Position numbers and translations under genes: made by a program. A stretch of DNA of 64,000 bases, taken from Streptomyces durocortorensis (GTDB lineage Bacteria > Actinomycetota > Actinomycetes > Streptomycetales > Streptomycetaceae). The stretch covers positions 1-64,000 of the forward strand of contig NZ_JAFEUF010000007.1 of the NCBI RefSeq assembly GCF_016901035.1, given 5' to 3'. The notes beneath the pieces are model-generated. The model ran no database searches. It was given only the letters and a program-made list of their open reading frames with translations, and was not told the origin of the DNA. How positions within the stretch are numbered: position 1 is the first letter of the stretch; each line of letters starts with the position of its first letter. Shown here one piece after another: positions 1 to 8,270 of this stretch.

Positions 1-1
1 G

Positions 2-787
2 GCGGGGGAGACGGGTGTGCCGGTGGGGTGTTCGGTGCGTTTGGGGATGACGGACGGGTGTGCGGGGCAGATCGCTACGGGGGCGGTCGAGCCGGGCCGG
101 TTCGTGGGGGTTATCGGTACGACGTATGTCCTCAAGGGGGTGTCCGAGTGCTTGGTGCGTGATGAGGCCGGTGCGTTCTACAGCCACCGGCACCCCGAGG
201 GGTGGTGGCTTCCCGGCGGGGCGTCGAACACCGGGGGGGAGTGTCTGGCCGGTGTCGCACCGGCCCGGCTTCCCGCGCTGGATGCTGCGGCGGGGGCCCA
301 GGGTCCGGCGTCGTTCGTGCGTTATCCGCTGTGCCGTGAGGGTGAGCGGTTCCCGTTTGTTTCGGGTGTGGCGCGGGGTTTCGAGGTGGGCCGCCCCGGC
401 GGTGAGGTGGATGCCCACCGTGCGGCGCTCGAGGGGGTCGCGTTCGTGGAACGGCTGGCCCTGGACCGGGTGGAGCGTCTGGGGGTGCGTGTGCTGGGCC
501 CGCTCAACGCGGCCGGCGGGGGGAGCCGCAGTGCTGTGTGGACGGCGATCCGGGCCACGGTCCTGGACCGCCCGGTGAGGGTTGTCGAGCGTGCGGAGAC
601 GGCGTTCGGTGCCGCGCTCCTCGCCGCGACCGGCACGCTCCACGAGAATCTCGCGGCGAGTGCCGCGGCCATGGTCGGTGAAGGTGTCCTGGTCGAGCCG
701 GTGCCGACGCAGCGCCCCGCGCTGGAGGACTCCTACGGCAGATTCGTCGGGGCGTTGCGTGACCGGGGCTGGCTCCCTGATGACTGA
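2..787 (+). CDS. FGGY-family carbohydrate kinase, C-terminal part (5' end outside window)
   Basis: The reading frame is open from base 2 to the TGA at 787, giving 261 visible residues of a protein whose start lies upstream. The visible part is the FGGY C-terminal domain, the ATP-binding half of sugar kinases such as xylulokinase. It shows GMTDGCAGQIATGA, then VIGTTYVLKGV, a conserved NAAGGGSRS loop and the late AETAFGAALLA helix. Such enzymes phosphorylate a pentulose or related polyol with ATP in the cytoplasm. The substrate cannot be told from this half because the sugar-binding N-terminal domain is missing. No downstream partner shares the strand closely; about 490 bases without a convincing gene follow. 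Confidence 0.85.
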   Translation, partial: AGETGVPVGCSVRLGMTDGCAGQIATGAVEPGRFVGVIGTTYVLKGVSECLVRDEAGAFYSHRHPEGWWLPGGASNTGGECLAGVAPARLPALDAAAGAQGPASFVRYPLCREGERFPFVSGVARGFEVGRPGGEVDAHRAALEGVAFVERLALDRVERLGVRVLGPLNAAGGGSRSAVWTAIRATVLDRPVRVVERAETAFGAALLAATGTLHENLAASAAAMVGEGVLVEPVPTQRPALEDSYGRFVGALRDRGWLPDD

Positions 788-1280
788 CGTGCTTGAGGGG
801 GGTTCGGTGGGTGATGTCCGGCGTGCTCTTTGGTGTGAGGGTGTCCGGTCCCGCTCGGAGTGAGGCGTATCGAAGTCCTGACCAGCGGTGCCTCAACTTG
901 AGCGGGACGTTCCGAACGCGCTCGTCCCCCTCGATCCGAGGCGCACGGCGACGCGACCGCAGGCGCACAACCTGATGACCTGCGGCGTCTCACTCAATCT
1001 GAGGCAATCCGAGCAAACGCCTCAGGGCGGGCGGGATCACCTCATCTTCGGAGGGACCGCACAGTGGGTGCGATCTCTCGGTTTTGTGACAGTGGGGTGA
1101 GAGACAGCGTGGCTTGAGGGGATTGGTGCTGGTCGTGGGCTGTTGAAGGGCTGGGAGGTCACTGTTCTTGAGGTGAGAGATCTGCAGGGCATCGCTGTGG
1201 TGGAGCGTTGTCGCGGGAGGGGTGGTGCTGTCTCAGTTTCGTGAGTCCTGATCCGCTGGCTGGTGGGTGCTGGTGTGCTC
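788..1280. other. Intergenic stretch without a convincing gene
   Basis: Short open frames occur on both strands, but none has a ribosome site, coding-like composition or recognisable motif. The stretch separates the kinase from a decayed transposase and may contain its lost 5' part. Confidence 0.5.
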
Positions 1281-1710
1281 AGGGGTTCCTGGCGGCGTTG
1301 CCCGGCTACGCTCGCCAGCCCCGCCCCGGCAAACGTCCCTCCCGGCCGAAGGACGAGGTGCTGCTCAGCTTCGAGGACTTCACCGCCCGGCTGCTGGCCT
1401 GGACACGGCGGTAGGACACTGGGCACTGCCCCGCACCGCTCCGGGGCAAGACACCGCTCCCAGCGTGGAGGGACGATTCCACTCCGCTGTGGGACGTGTC
1501 GGCCGTGGATCTGTGGACGTTCACCCTGGAAGACGCCGGCACCCGCACGCCGACCACTCGCGGCATCCGCTTCCGCAGACGCGGTTACGTGGGGCATGGA
1601 TGACGGGGCAGGCCGGGATCCAGGTCCGGGTCCGCTTCATGCCCCACCACGATCACCGCATCGGGGTCTACCACGCGGCCACCGGCCGCTACCTCGGGCC
1701 CGCGGATCTA
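1281..1710 (+). pseudogene. Mu-type (TniA-like) DDE transposase, C-terminal remnant
   Basis: Frame 2 reads GFLAALPGYA...LLSFEDFTARLLAW, a TAG at 1412-1414, then APLRGKTPLPAW...DLWTFTLEDAGTR. After a frame change near 1590 it continues AWMTGQAGIQVRVRF...ATGRYLGPADL. This order matches the end of the integrase core and the Mu-transposase C-terminal beta-barrel of actinobacterial TniA-like transposases, recalled from family knowledge. The spacing across the TAG is what the family normally has, so it looks like a nonsense mutation of a Trp codon rather than a deletion. The N-terminal DNA-binding and catalytic regions are absent. The remnant ends against the convergent Rrf2 gene. Confidence 0.7.
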
Positions 1711-2190
1711 GGTGCCGGCTGTGTTCAGCCAGGTGCTGATCCTGACCAGAGCTCCGGGGCCGTAGTCGGAGGTGACGTCGGTGGCGAGGTCGGCGACGGT
1801 GATCGAGCGGAGGGTTTCCCGCCAGGCGGTCTCGGCCCGGGCCATGGCGCGGCTGATGGCGCAAGGTGCGGTGCAGGCTTCCGGGGGAGTGGCCATCGGG
1901 CCGCGTTGACGGATCTCGGTGCAGACGAACGCGGATCCCGGGCCGTCGACCGCCTCGACGACGTCGAGCACCGTGATGAGCGCGGGTGACCGGGTCAGGG
2001 CGTAGCCGCCCGCTTTGCCCTGGACCGACTGGACGAGGCCGGCCCGCGAGAGGGCCTGCAGCTGCTTGGCGAGATAGCTGGGCGAGACGTCGTGCAGCTC
2101 CGCCAGCCGAGCGGCCGACGCGGGCCCTTGCGCCGCGGTCAGTACGACGCAGCAGTGCAGTGCCCACTCGACGCCACCAGACATTTTCAC
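1708..2190 (-). CDS. Rrf2-family transcriptional regulator
   Basis: A 160-residue protein with the Rrf2 layout: an N-terminal winged helix (EWALHCCVVLTA, then SPSYLAKQLQALSRAGLVQSV, with wing GKAGGYAL near residue 60) and a dimerisation helix. In between is a loop with three cysteines (FVC near residue 89, then EACTAPC near 105-110). In the IscR/NsrR/RsrR group such cysteines bind an Fe-S cluster or sense redox or NO; whether this one does is inference. The gene is divergent from the NmrA-like oxidoreductase at 2337. The intergenic region holds two overlapping palindromes, so local repression of both genes is likely. Confidence 0.85.
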   Translation of the reverse strand: MKMSGGVEWALHCCVVLTAAQGPASAARLAELHDVSPSYLAKQLQALSRAGLVQSVQGKAGGYALTRSPALITVLDVVEAVDGPGSAFVCTEIRQRGPMATPPEACTAPCAISRAMARAETAWRETLRSITVADLATDVTSDYGPGALVRISTWLNTAGT

Positions 2191-2221
2191 TTCTTCACTC
2201 TAATCCACGGCCCCAGATACC

Positions 2222-2252
2222 CGGACACGCAATGTCCGAGTATTATCTCGGA
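2222..2252. promoter_or_regulatory. Overlapping palindromes, probable Rrf2 operator
   Basis: CGGACA-5nt-TGTCCG (2222-2238) overlaps TCCGAG-TATTAT-CTCGGA (2235-2252); both are perfect inverted repeats. A third half-site-like ATGTCCG lies just downstream. The location between the divergent regulator and oxidoreductase genes is where an autoregulatory Rrf2 operator is expected. The AT-rich TATTAT centre stands out in this GC-rich DNA. Confidence 0.6.
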
Positions 2253-2336
2253 TAAATGATGTCCGTGTTTGCCGGGTGGGAGGCGCGACGCCCCCGGCCG
2301 GCCGGGCGGGACGCGTGATCGAGGAAGGGCAGGACC

Positions 2337-3077
2337 ATGCACATTGCCGTCATCGGCGGAACCGGACTGATCGGATCCCAGGTGGTGCGGGATCTCGACG
2401 CGGCTGGACACCGCGCAGTACCCCACTCCCAGTCCACCGGGGTCGACGTGATCACCGGCCAAGGTCTGGACGCCGCCCTTACAGGCGCGGACGTGGTCGT
2501 CAACCTCACCAACTCACCGACGTTCGACGACGCCTCGCCCGGGTTCTTCCGGACCTCGATGGACAACCTCGTCACCGCTGCCCGGAAGGCGGATGTCGGG
2601 CACTTCGTCGTCCTGTCGATCGTCGGGGTCGACCAGGTGCCCGAACTGGACTACTACCGGGCCAAGACGCTCCAGGAGGACATTCTCAAGGCCGGCCCCG
2701 TGCCCTACTCCATCGTCCGCGCCACGCAGTTCATGGAGTTCATCCCCGCTGTTCTCTCCTGGACCGCCGACGACGACACGGTGCGCCTGCCTCGCACCCG
2801 GCTCCAGCCGGTCGCCGCCGCGGACGTCGCCGCCACCGTCGCCGAGGTAGCCGCCGGCACACCGCTCCGGGGCACTCTCGAACTCGCCGGGCCCGACGCC
2901 TATCCGCTGGACGAACTGGGCCTCATCACACTCCGCGCCGAGGGCGACAGCCGCTCGGTGACCACCGACGACACCGCTGGGATGTTCGCCGCGGTCAACG
3001 GGGACGTCCTCACCCCGAAGGGCGGCGCCCGAATCGCACCCACCCGCTATACCGACTGGCTGGCAAGGCACGCCTGA
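2337..3077 (+). CDS. NmrA/SDR-type NAD(P)-binding oxidoreductase
   Basis: A 246-residue atypical short-chain dehydrogenase. The N-terminal Rossmann strand-turn-helix AVIGGTGLIG (residues 4-13) binds the dinucleotide, followed by VVVNLTNSP and VVLSIVGVDQ. A YYRAK stretch (about residue 106-110) sits where SDR enzymes carry the YxxxK pair. Proteins of this NmrA-like group act as NAD(P)H-dependent reductases or as redox-sensing non-enzymatic regulators. The ATG is preceded by a GAGGAAGGG-type ribosome site. It is divergent from the Rrf2 gene, an association common in actinobacteria, so it is probably the target of that regulator. The substrate is unknown. Confidence 0.82.
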   Translation: MHIAVIGGTGLIGSQVVRDLDAAGHRAVPHSQSTGVDVITGQGLDAALTGADVVVNLTNSPTFDDASPGFFRTSMDNLVTAARKADVGHFVVLSIVGVDQVPELDYYRAKTLQEDILKAGPVPYSIVRATQFMEFIPAVLSWTADDDTVRLPRTRLQPVAAADVAATVAEVAAGTPLRGTLELAGPDAYPLDELGLITLRAEGDSRSVTTDDTAGMFAAVNGDVLTPKGGARIAPTRYTDWLARHA

Positions 3078-3237
3078 CCCGCCCCACGGACGGCGGCCTG
3101 TAGGGGAGCCCGCCGCGGGACGGCGGTTTCGCGGCCGGGGTGTCAGTTGGGTGTGGTCAAGTCGACGCCGAGCGCCGCGCGCTGCTCGTGCCGGAGTAGT
3201 GGGCTTAGAGTTCTTCCCTTGAGAGAAAGGCCCAGGC

Positions 3238-3594
3238 ATGACAACTGTTCCTGATCACGACTCCTACATCGCCGCTGCTCCGGAGGCGTTCCGCCCGGTT
3301 CTCGAACACCTTCGGGATCTGTTGCGCGAGGCTCTCCCGGATGCGGAGGAGATGGTGGCCTACAACATGCCGGGGTTCAGGATTCGGGGCAAGGTCGTCG
3401 CGAGCTATGCGGCGTTCAGCAAGAAGATCGGGGTGTATTTTCTCGCTCCCGCGATCTCAGAACATGCCGAGGCAATCGCAGAAGCGGGACTCGCAGCGAG
3501 CAAGACAGGCGTCACCTTCCTGCCGAACAAGCCGCTGCCGGATCACGTCGTGGCAAAGCTCGCAAGCGCATCAAGCAGGCATGTGGACGACTGA
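3238..3594 (+). CDS. DUF1801 (YdhG-like) protein
   Basis: A small 118-residue cytosolic protein of the DUF1801/YdhG family. It shows the usual layout: an acidic helical N-terminus, DAEEMVAYNMPGFRIRGKVVASYAAFSKKIGVYF in the middle (cited by its extremes, residues about 35-67), and a closing TFLPNKPLP. A GAGAGAAAGG ribosome site precedes the ATG. Some relatives have been proposed as iron chaperones, but no function can be assigned here. It follows the NmrA gene by about 160 bases on the same strand and may be transcribed separately. Confidence 0.8.
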   Translation: MTTVPDHDSYIAAAPEAFRPVLEHLRDLLREALPDAEEMVAYNMPGFRIRGKVVASYAAFSKKIGVYFLAPAISEHAEAIAEAGLAASKTGVTFLPNKPLPDHVVAKLASASSRHVDD

Positions 3595-3817
3595 GTTCCG
3601 GATTCCCGCGTGGGAAATCAGGCCAAGGGCAGCTCCACGCGGGGAATGGTCAGCACCCACTCCCGCGTCCCCGGGCGGTGGGCTAGGGGGCGCGGGACGA
3701 TGGGGCGCTCGTCGGGGTGTCAGCTGGTGGTGGCCCAGTCGATCGCCGGGACCTTCATCACCGTCCTCGTCGCCTGGGACCTGGTCGGCACGCTCCCGCT
3801 CCGGCTCGGCGTCGACC

Positions 3818-3851
3818 GCGGCGCGGCGGGAGGCGTACGCGAACGACCAGG
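3818..3851 (+). repeat. 34-base direct repeat, copy A
   Basis: Bases 3818-3851 recur at 4173-4205 with a single T missing. The repeat covers the part of the HNH-protein remnant that encodes ARREAYANDQ. Confidence 0.6.
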
Positions 3852-4087
3852 GCTCGACGGTTTCTCCCGTCGCGGTGACGGCCCGCTCCAACCGGCAGAA
3901 GTCGGACCAGGATCCGGCGGACTGGATGCCGCCGTCGCCGGAGGCGCAGTGCCGGTACGTGGGGGAGTGGGTGGCCACGAAACTGCGCTGGGACCTCACC
4001 GCGGATGACCGCGAGCTGGAGGCGTTGAAGGTGTACGCCGAGGGACCGTGCGAGGACACCATCGTGCGTTGCACCTCGGCTGCCTGA
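3821..4087 (+). pseudogene. HNH endonuclease family (GmrSD C-terminal/DUF1524-like), tail remnant
   Basis: Frame 2 reads REAYANDQGS, VTARSNRQKSDQDPADWMPP, CRYVGEWVATKLRWDLTADD and EALKVYAEGPCEDTIV, then a stop. In secreted actinobacterial HNH-family proteins this is the region just after the catalytic HNH motif: a conserved N in the SNRxKxDxDPxxWxPP stretch and the CxYVxxWVxxKxRW helix. The catalytic N-terminal part and any signal peptide are missing, and the frame upstream is not coding-like. It is therefore a 5'-truncated fragment of about 88 codons. The assignment rests on recalled family motifs. Confidence 0.65.
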
Positions 4088-4172
4088 CGTCGAAGGGATC
4101 CCGGGCCTATGGGGTCTGCTGGGGCCCTTCACATGTCTGCACCCGGAGAGGGGCTTGGGCAGACCGTGCCCG

Positions 4173-4205
4173 GCGGCGCGGCGGGAGGCGACGCGAACGA
4201 CCAGG
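4173..4205 (+). repeat. 34-base direct repeat, copy B (one base shorter)
   Basis: A near-identical second copy of 3818-3851. The one-base deletion puts the copy out of frame relative to copy A. It suggests a partial duplication of the HNH-gene tail region. Confidence 0.6.
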
Positions 4206-4309
4206 ACGCGACGCTGTTCCTGGTCGCAGCGGTCCGGGGCCCCGCCGGCTCTTGTTGTCCGTGCGGATCTACTGCTGTTCCGCGTCTCGGCTCGGCGGGG
4301 GCGGTCGAT

Positions 4310-4560
4310 CTTGTGTGAGGCGTTGGCTCGGACCGCGAGGACGGCGACGGTGCTCGCGTAGATGACGATGAGCAGGATGCCGTCGGAGCCGATCTTGAGC
4401 CGGCCGCGCTTCTGGCGGACGAGTAGGCCGCCCAGCAGCACGGTGGTCATGACCAAGGCGCCGCTGGAGAGGAAGAGCTCGTCCCTTGTCGCGGCGTGGA
4501 AGAGCGAGCCTCCTTGCTAGGCGATATCGCCGACGACGAGGTTGGGCGCCGACAGGCAAC
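4310..4560 (-). pseudogene. Cation (Na+/Ca2+-type) exchanger, C-terminal remnant
   Basis: The reverse strand reads APNLVVGDIA, a TAG, then QGGSLFHAATRDELFLSSG, VMTTVLLGGLLVRQKRG and IGSDGILLIVIYASTVAVLAV. Two hydrophobic segments separated by a basic loop, with RxxIGxDGILLLxIY, resemble the last helices of CaCA-family exchangers; the assignment is from memory. The in-frame stop replaces the residue after GDIA (Tyr in relatives as I recall them). The upstream eight or so helices are missing, so this is a dead fragment of a membrane transporter. Confidence 0.5.
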
Positions 4561-4736
4561 GCCGTTCCGGTCCCCGGCCGCCGGTGTTCCTCATCTAAGG
4601 CCCAGCCAGCCCGCGCAGCGGGGGTGCTGGGCTCCGGCGGCCGGGTCGGGCCCCAACACCCCGCCGCCTTCGCATCCTCTTGCGGCGAAGCTACCCCGAG
4701 ACGAGTGTGCTTCGACCCGGAAGGGCTCAGGATGCG

Positions 4737-5051
4737 TCAGATTTGAACGACGGCCTCCTCACGCATCCAGCCCCGGCCGTCGGCCGCCGCGTCGGTGGTG
4801 ACCAGAACGTAGCCGTACTCGTTGTAACTGGCGCCCTCGCAGGTAGAGGCACCGACTATGTCACCAGCGTGCTTGGTCTTGACGACCGCGCTCGTCGGGT
4901 TCGGGTTCTCGTACACACCGGCGGTCGGCCACAGGACTTTGTACTGGCATCCGAACGGGGCGGAGGCGCCGGCCGCGGGGCCGACGGCGAGGACGCCGGC
5001 GCAGCCGAGCGCCGCGGCGAGGACGAGGGTGGTGAGTCGGTTCATGCGCAT
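4737..5051 (-). CDS. Small secreted SH3-like protein
   Basis: A 104-residue protein with a clear Sec signal peptide: MRMNR, then a hydrophobic core LTTLVLAAALGCAGVLAV and an AGASA cleavage region near residue 30. The mature part is about 75 residues. It has two cysteines (FGCQYKV and ASTCEG) likely to form a disulfide, and an SH3b-like pattern (VYENPNPTSAVVKTKHAGDIVG, then YVLVTTD and GWMREEAV). Many Streptomyces encode such small extracellular SH3-like proteins of unknown role. An in-frame ATG two codons later (MNRL) is an alternative start. It stands alone between decayed genes. Confidence 0.7.
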   Translation of the reverse strand: MRMNRLTTLVLAAALGCAGVLAVGPAAGASAPFGCQYKVLWPTAGVYENPNPTSAVVKTKHAGDIVGASTCEGASYNEYGYVLVTTDAAADGRGWMREEAVVQI

Positions 5052-5221
5052 GAGCGATGGTGCCCTTCAGGAGCCGATGATCTGTCAGCGCACAGAATCG
5101 CAGGGCGGGCGAGGGGTTGTCCCGCGCCCGCACAAGCCTTCACCGGCTTCGCACCGGCTGCTGGGCAACTCAGTTCCGCTGGGCGCCGCCGGAGAACCCG
5201 GCCCGGCACCGCAGCCAAGGC

Positions 5222-5249
5222 CGAGCGGGGCCCTGCAGGGCCCCGCTCG
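5222..5249. repeat. 28-base perfect palindrome
   Basis: Bases 5222-5235 are the exact reverse complement of 5236-5249 with no spacer, and the composition is almost all G/C. It lies 170 bases upstream of the small secreted-protein gene. No T-run follows on either strand. It could be a terminator-like hairpin or a protein-binding site. Confidence 0.6.
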
Positions 5250-5492
5250 CCCTCACCGTGGCCCTCTCACCATCCTCAGACCTGTGCCCAGTCCAGCCCC
5301 AACCTGGCCGACCGCTGAATGTCCAGGGGCGGTTCTTCTGATCAGTGGGTGGTGGGCTGGCCGGGGCTGATCAGTTCGGTGTGGGTGGCGATGGTGTTCC
5401 GGGTCGAGCTCTCACCGCTAGGGGGTGGGGGACCTGTTTTCAGTTCTCTGGGCTGAGCTGCTGTTTCATCGGATGGAGCGGGTGCTGGTCAG

Positions 5493-5747
5493 GTGTGGTC
5501 ATGCTTCTCGCGCATCGGACAAGAGCTCCACTCCAACTACCGGCCCTCCAAACCGGACAGCCTCGGCTACACCGACGAGCAGCACCAGCAGGTCGCCGCC
5601 TACTGGAAACGGCTGCTGCAACTAAGCATCAAGGTGACCACCCACCGTTTCTGGCAGACGCTGGGTCCGGGGCTCGTCGTCGAGGGCCGGAGGCAACTGA
5701 AGCACGTGGACGACCAGCCCGAGACCACGGCAGGGGCCGCTGCGTAA
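5493..5747 (+). CDS. Unrecognised ORF, possibly a gene fragment
   Basis: 84 codons with natural-looking composition: PSKPDSLGYTDEQHQQVAAY, then WKRLLQLSIKVTTHRFWQ. It looks like the end of a helical protein. No ribosome site precedes the first start codon, and the frame upstream is poor, so it is more likely a truncated C-terminus than a complete gene. I do not recognise the family and assign no function. Confidence 0.3.
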   Translation: MWSCFSRIGQELHSNYRPSKPDSLGYTDEQHQQVAAYWKRLLQLSIKVTTHRFWQTLGPGLVVEGRRQLKHVDDQPETTAGAAA

Positions 5748-5838
5748 CGCGACGCCGGGCGCAGGCGTACGTGCCTGACAACACGGGCGAGGAGCCCGGG
5801 CCCGAACGCGTACGGCCATGGCCTGGCGGTCACGTCAG

Positions 5839-5972
5839 CCGGGGTCGTCGGGTGCGAGTTCGGGGCGTAGCCGGTGCCAGGAGGGGCGGCGCAGGCGTCC
5901 GGCGCCGGTGCGGGAGGTGTAGCGGACCTCGCCGACGAGGCGGGGAAGGACCCACCGGGCTCCAGTAAAGGC
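5839..5972 (-). pseudogene. ATP-dependent DNA ligase (LigD-type), C-terminal remnant
   Basis: On the minus strand the frame reads FTGARWVLPRLVGEVRYTSR, then AGRLRRPSWHRLRPELAPDD and a TGA. This matches the end of the OB-fold domain of LigD-like ATP-dependent ligases, where a WVxPxLVxEVxY strand is followed by LRHPxWxGLRxDxxPxD. Only about 44 codons remain. The nucleotidyltransferase domain with the catalytic lysine is gone, and upstream bases in this frame meet a stop. Confidence 0.65.
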
Positions 5973-6427
5973 ACCGCCGCGACGGAGACCCCCGCTGTGG
6001 GAACTCCCTGCCTAAGATCCCGCCACCCCGCAAGGGCCGCTGACTCGCATGATCTCGACGTGAGGGCGGCCGGGGCCCGGTCGATGGTGTGTTTGGGTGG
6101 GCTCATGCTGTGGAGGTCGGCGGCTTGAGTCCGCGTTCGTGAAGTGGCCGGTAGTACGGCAGAGCGCCAGTCACGGAGAACAGGAGCACGACGAGGCGGT
6201 GTAGCAGGGAGCTGGCCAGGACGAGTCGGCTGTCCGCGCGCGGTGGCGACTGCGTCCGAGGAGAAGGGAATCGAGGAACGAGCTGTCACCGAAGACCCGG
6301 ACGGTCCCCCGGGTCCGACAGAGCTCTCGCAGCCCTGGCCCGCAGGCGTCCGTCCGGCCGGTCGGGGTAGACGGCTGATCGGCCCGCCCATCGGCGCGGC
6401 CAAAACTCAGGAGAGGACACGATCAGC

Positions 6428-8113
6428 GTGAGCGACGCCGAGCACCGGAAACAGACCCCCGACGGAGCGGCCGAACTCCTGGTTCGCTGCCTGGAGAACG
6501 AGGGCGTCGAGGTGGTGTTCGGCGTACCGGGCGAGGAGAACATCCGTTTCACCAACGCCCTCGCCCGCTCGGAGAAGATCCGCTACGTCCTCACCCGGCA
6601 CGAGCAGGCCGCGTCTTTCATGGCGGAGATGCACGGCCGGCTCACCGGCTCGGCGGGTGTGATGTCCGCGACGCTCGGACCCGGCGCGATCAACCTGATG
6701 CTGGGCGTTGCCGACGCCATGACGAACAGCACGCCCGTTGTCGCGATCACCGCGCAGGTCGGCAAGGAGCGCAACTACAAGGAGTCCCACCAGTTCGTCG
6801 ACCTGGTGAGCATGTTCGCCCCGGTCACGAAGTGGTCGGCGGAGGTCCCGGCTACCCGGGCCATCCCCGAGATGGTGCGGCGCGCGTTCAAGACCGCGGA
6901 GTCCGAGCGGCCCGGCGCCGTCTACCTCGCCGTGCCCGAGGACGTCGACGAGGCGACGGACGGCTCGGACCTGCGCCCGCTGCGCAGGAACGTCGTGCAG
7001 CCCGAGGCGCCGTCCCCGAAGCAGATCAAGCGGGCGGGGGAGCTCCTCCGGGAGGCCCGCCGACCGGTGATCCTTGCCGGACACGGCGCGGCGCGCGGCG
7101 GCGCCGAGGAGTCGCTGGCGGCGTTCGTCACCGCACTCGACGTGTCGACGGCGACCACCTTCCACGGCAAGGGCGTCCTGCCCGACGACCACCCGTGCGC
7201 GACAGGCACGTTCGGCTTCATGCGGCGCGACTACACCAACTTCGGGTTCGAGGAGGCCGACGTCGTCATCGCCGTCGGCTACGAGCTGCAGGAGTTCGAC
7301 CCGTCCCGCATTAACCCGGACGGTGACAAGAAGATCATCCACATCCACCGCGTCCCGGCGGAGGTGGACGACAGCTACTCGGTCGATGTCGGCATCATCG
7401 GCGACATCTCCGCCTCCCTCGACGCCCTTGTCACCGAACTCGACGGCCTGCGCTGGACCATCGACGACGAGGACACCAAGGCCACCCGCGTGCTGCTGGC
7501 CAAGGAACTCGAGCAGGGCGCCGCGGACGAGCGCTACCCGCTCGCCCCGCAGCGCGTCATCGCCGACACCCGCGCCGCGCTCGGTCGCGACGACATCGTG
7601 CTGGTCGACACCGGTGCGCTGAAGATGTGGATGGCCCGGCTCTACCCGACGTACGCGCCGAACACCTGCCTCATCTCCAACGGCTTGTCCACCATGGGCT
7701 TCTCGCTGCCCGGCGCGCTCGCGGTCCAGCTCGCCAGGCCGCAGACGAAGGTGCTGGCGGCGGTCGGCGACGGCTCGTTCCTCATGCACTCCCAGGAGAT
7801 CGAGACGGCTGTCCGCGAGAACATCCCGCTGACCGTACTGATCTGGGAGGACAACGGCTACGGGCTTATCAAGTGGAAGATGGACCTGGAGGTCGGGGAG
7901 AACTCCAACACCGACTTCGGTAACCCGGACATTGTTCAGTACGCCCGCAGCTTCGGCGCGAAGGGCTACCACATCGAGTCCGCCGGGGACCTGCTGCCGA
8001 CGCTCCGTGAGGCACTGGCGGACCCGGGCGTGTCGATCATCAACTGCCCCGTGGACTACGCCGAGAACATGAACCTCATCGAGCACCTCGGGCACCTCGA
8101 CTCGACGCTCTGA
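6428..8113 (+). CDS. Acetolactate synthase-like ThDP-dependent enzyme (catabolic AlsS type)
   Basis: A 561-residue, three-domain ThDP enzyme. The N-terminal Pyr domain has GVPGEENIRF and the catalytic glutamate in TRHEQAASFMAEMHGR (about residue 59), followed by ATLGPGAINLM. The central domain is about 195-340. The C-terminal PP domain has the ThDP/Mg motif GDGSFLMHSQEIETAV...WEDNGYG (about residues 456-485). Known relatives condense two pyruvates to acetolactate; other ThDP enzymes share the fold, so the exact substrate is unproven. There is no regulatory-subunit gene next to it, which favours a catabolic or stand-alone role. The start is GTG with AGGAGAGG ten bases upstream. A perfect 15-bp hairpin follows the stop. 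Confidence 0.8.
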   Translation: MSDAEHRKQTPDGAAELLVRCLENEGVEVVFGVPGEENIRFTNALARSEKIRYVLTRHEQAASFMAEMHGRLTGSAGVMSATLGPGAINLMLGVADAMTNSTPVVAITAQVGKERNYKESHQFVDLVSMFAPVTKWSAEVPATRAIPEMVRRAFKTAESERPGAVYLAVPEDVDEATDGSDLRPLRRNVVQPEAPSPKQIKRAGELLREARRPVILAGHGAARGGAEESLAAFVTALDVSTATTFHGKGVLPDDHPCATGTFGFMRRDYTNFGFEEADVVIAVGYELQEFDPSRINPDGDKKIIHIHRVPAEVDDSYSVDVGIIGDISASLDALVTELDGLRWTIDDEDTKATRVLLAKELEQGAADERYPLAPQRVIADTRAALGRDDIVLVDTGALKMWMARLYPTYAPNTCLISNGLSTMGFSLPGALAVQLARPQTKVLAAVGDGSFLMHSQEIETAVRENIPLTVLIWEDNGYGLIKWKMDLEVGENSNTDFGNPDIVQYARSFGAKGYHIESAGDLLPTLREALADPGVSIINCPVDYAENMNLIEHLGHLDSTL

Positions 8114-8118
8114 CCCGC

Positions 8119-8157
8119 CCGCCGCGCGGCCCGACCCCCGTACGGGCCGCGCGGCGG
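8119..8157. terminator. Strong hairpin, probable terminator
   Basis: A 15-base perfect inverted repeat (8119-8133 and 8143-8157) with a 9-base loop, starting six bases after the upstream stop codon. It has no clear U-run, as is usual for Streptomyces terminators. Confidence 0.7.
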
Positions 8158-8270
8158 CACTCCCGCGGGGGTGGTGCCCTCGGGTCTGCGGCGGTATCGC
8201 GTGGTATTTCCGCGGCGCGGGGTAGACGGCCACCGTGAGGTTCGGCCAGTCGAGGAGAGGAACGTTATTC

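Larger units (their letters stand above)
5250..6427. other. Degenerate region with gene debris
   Basis: There is no intact gene in about 1.2 kb. It contains an unassigned open frame (5493-5747, plus strand), a DNA-ligase tail (5839-5972, minus strand), and a minus-strand tail at about 6126-6230. The last reads SRLVLASSLLHRLVVLLF...LPYYRPLHERGL before a stop, the hydrophobic end of an unidentified protein. The last 100 bases hold the leader of the ThDP-enzyme gene. Confidence 0.5.

Noticed and set aside
4737-5318. Plus-strand open frames opposite the small secreted protein
   Set aside because: The minus frame has a clear signal peptide, paired cysteines and a ribosome site; the plus frames have neither motif nor ribosome site.
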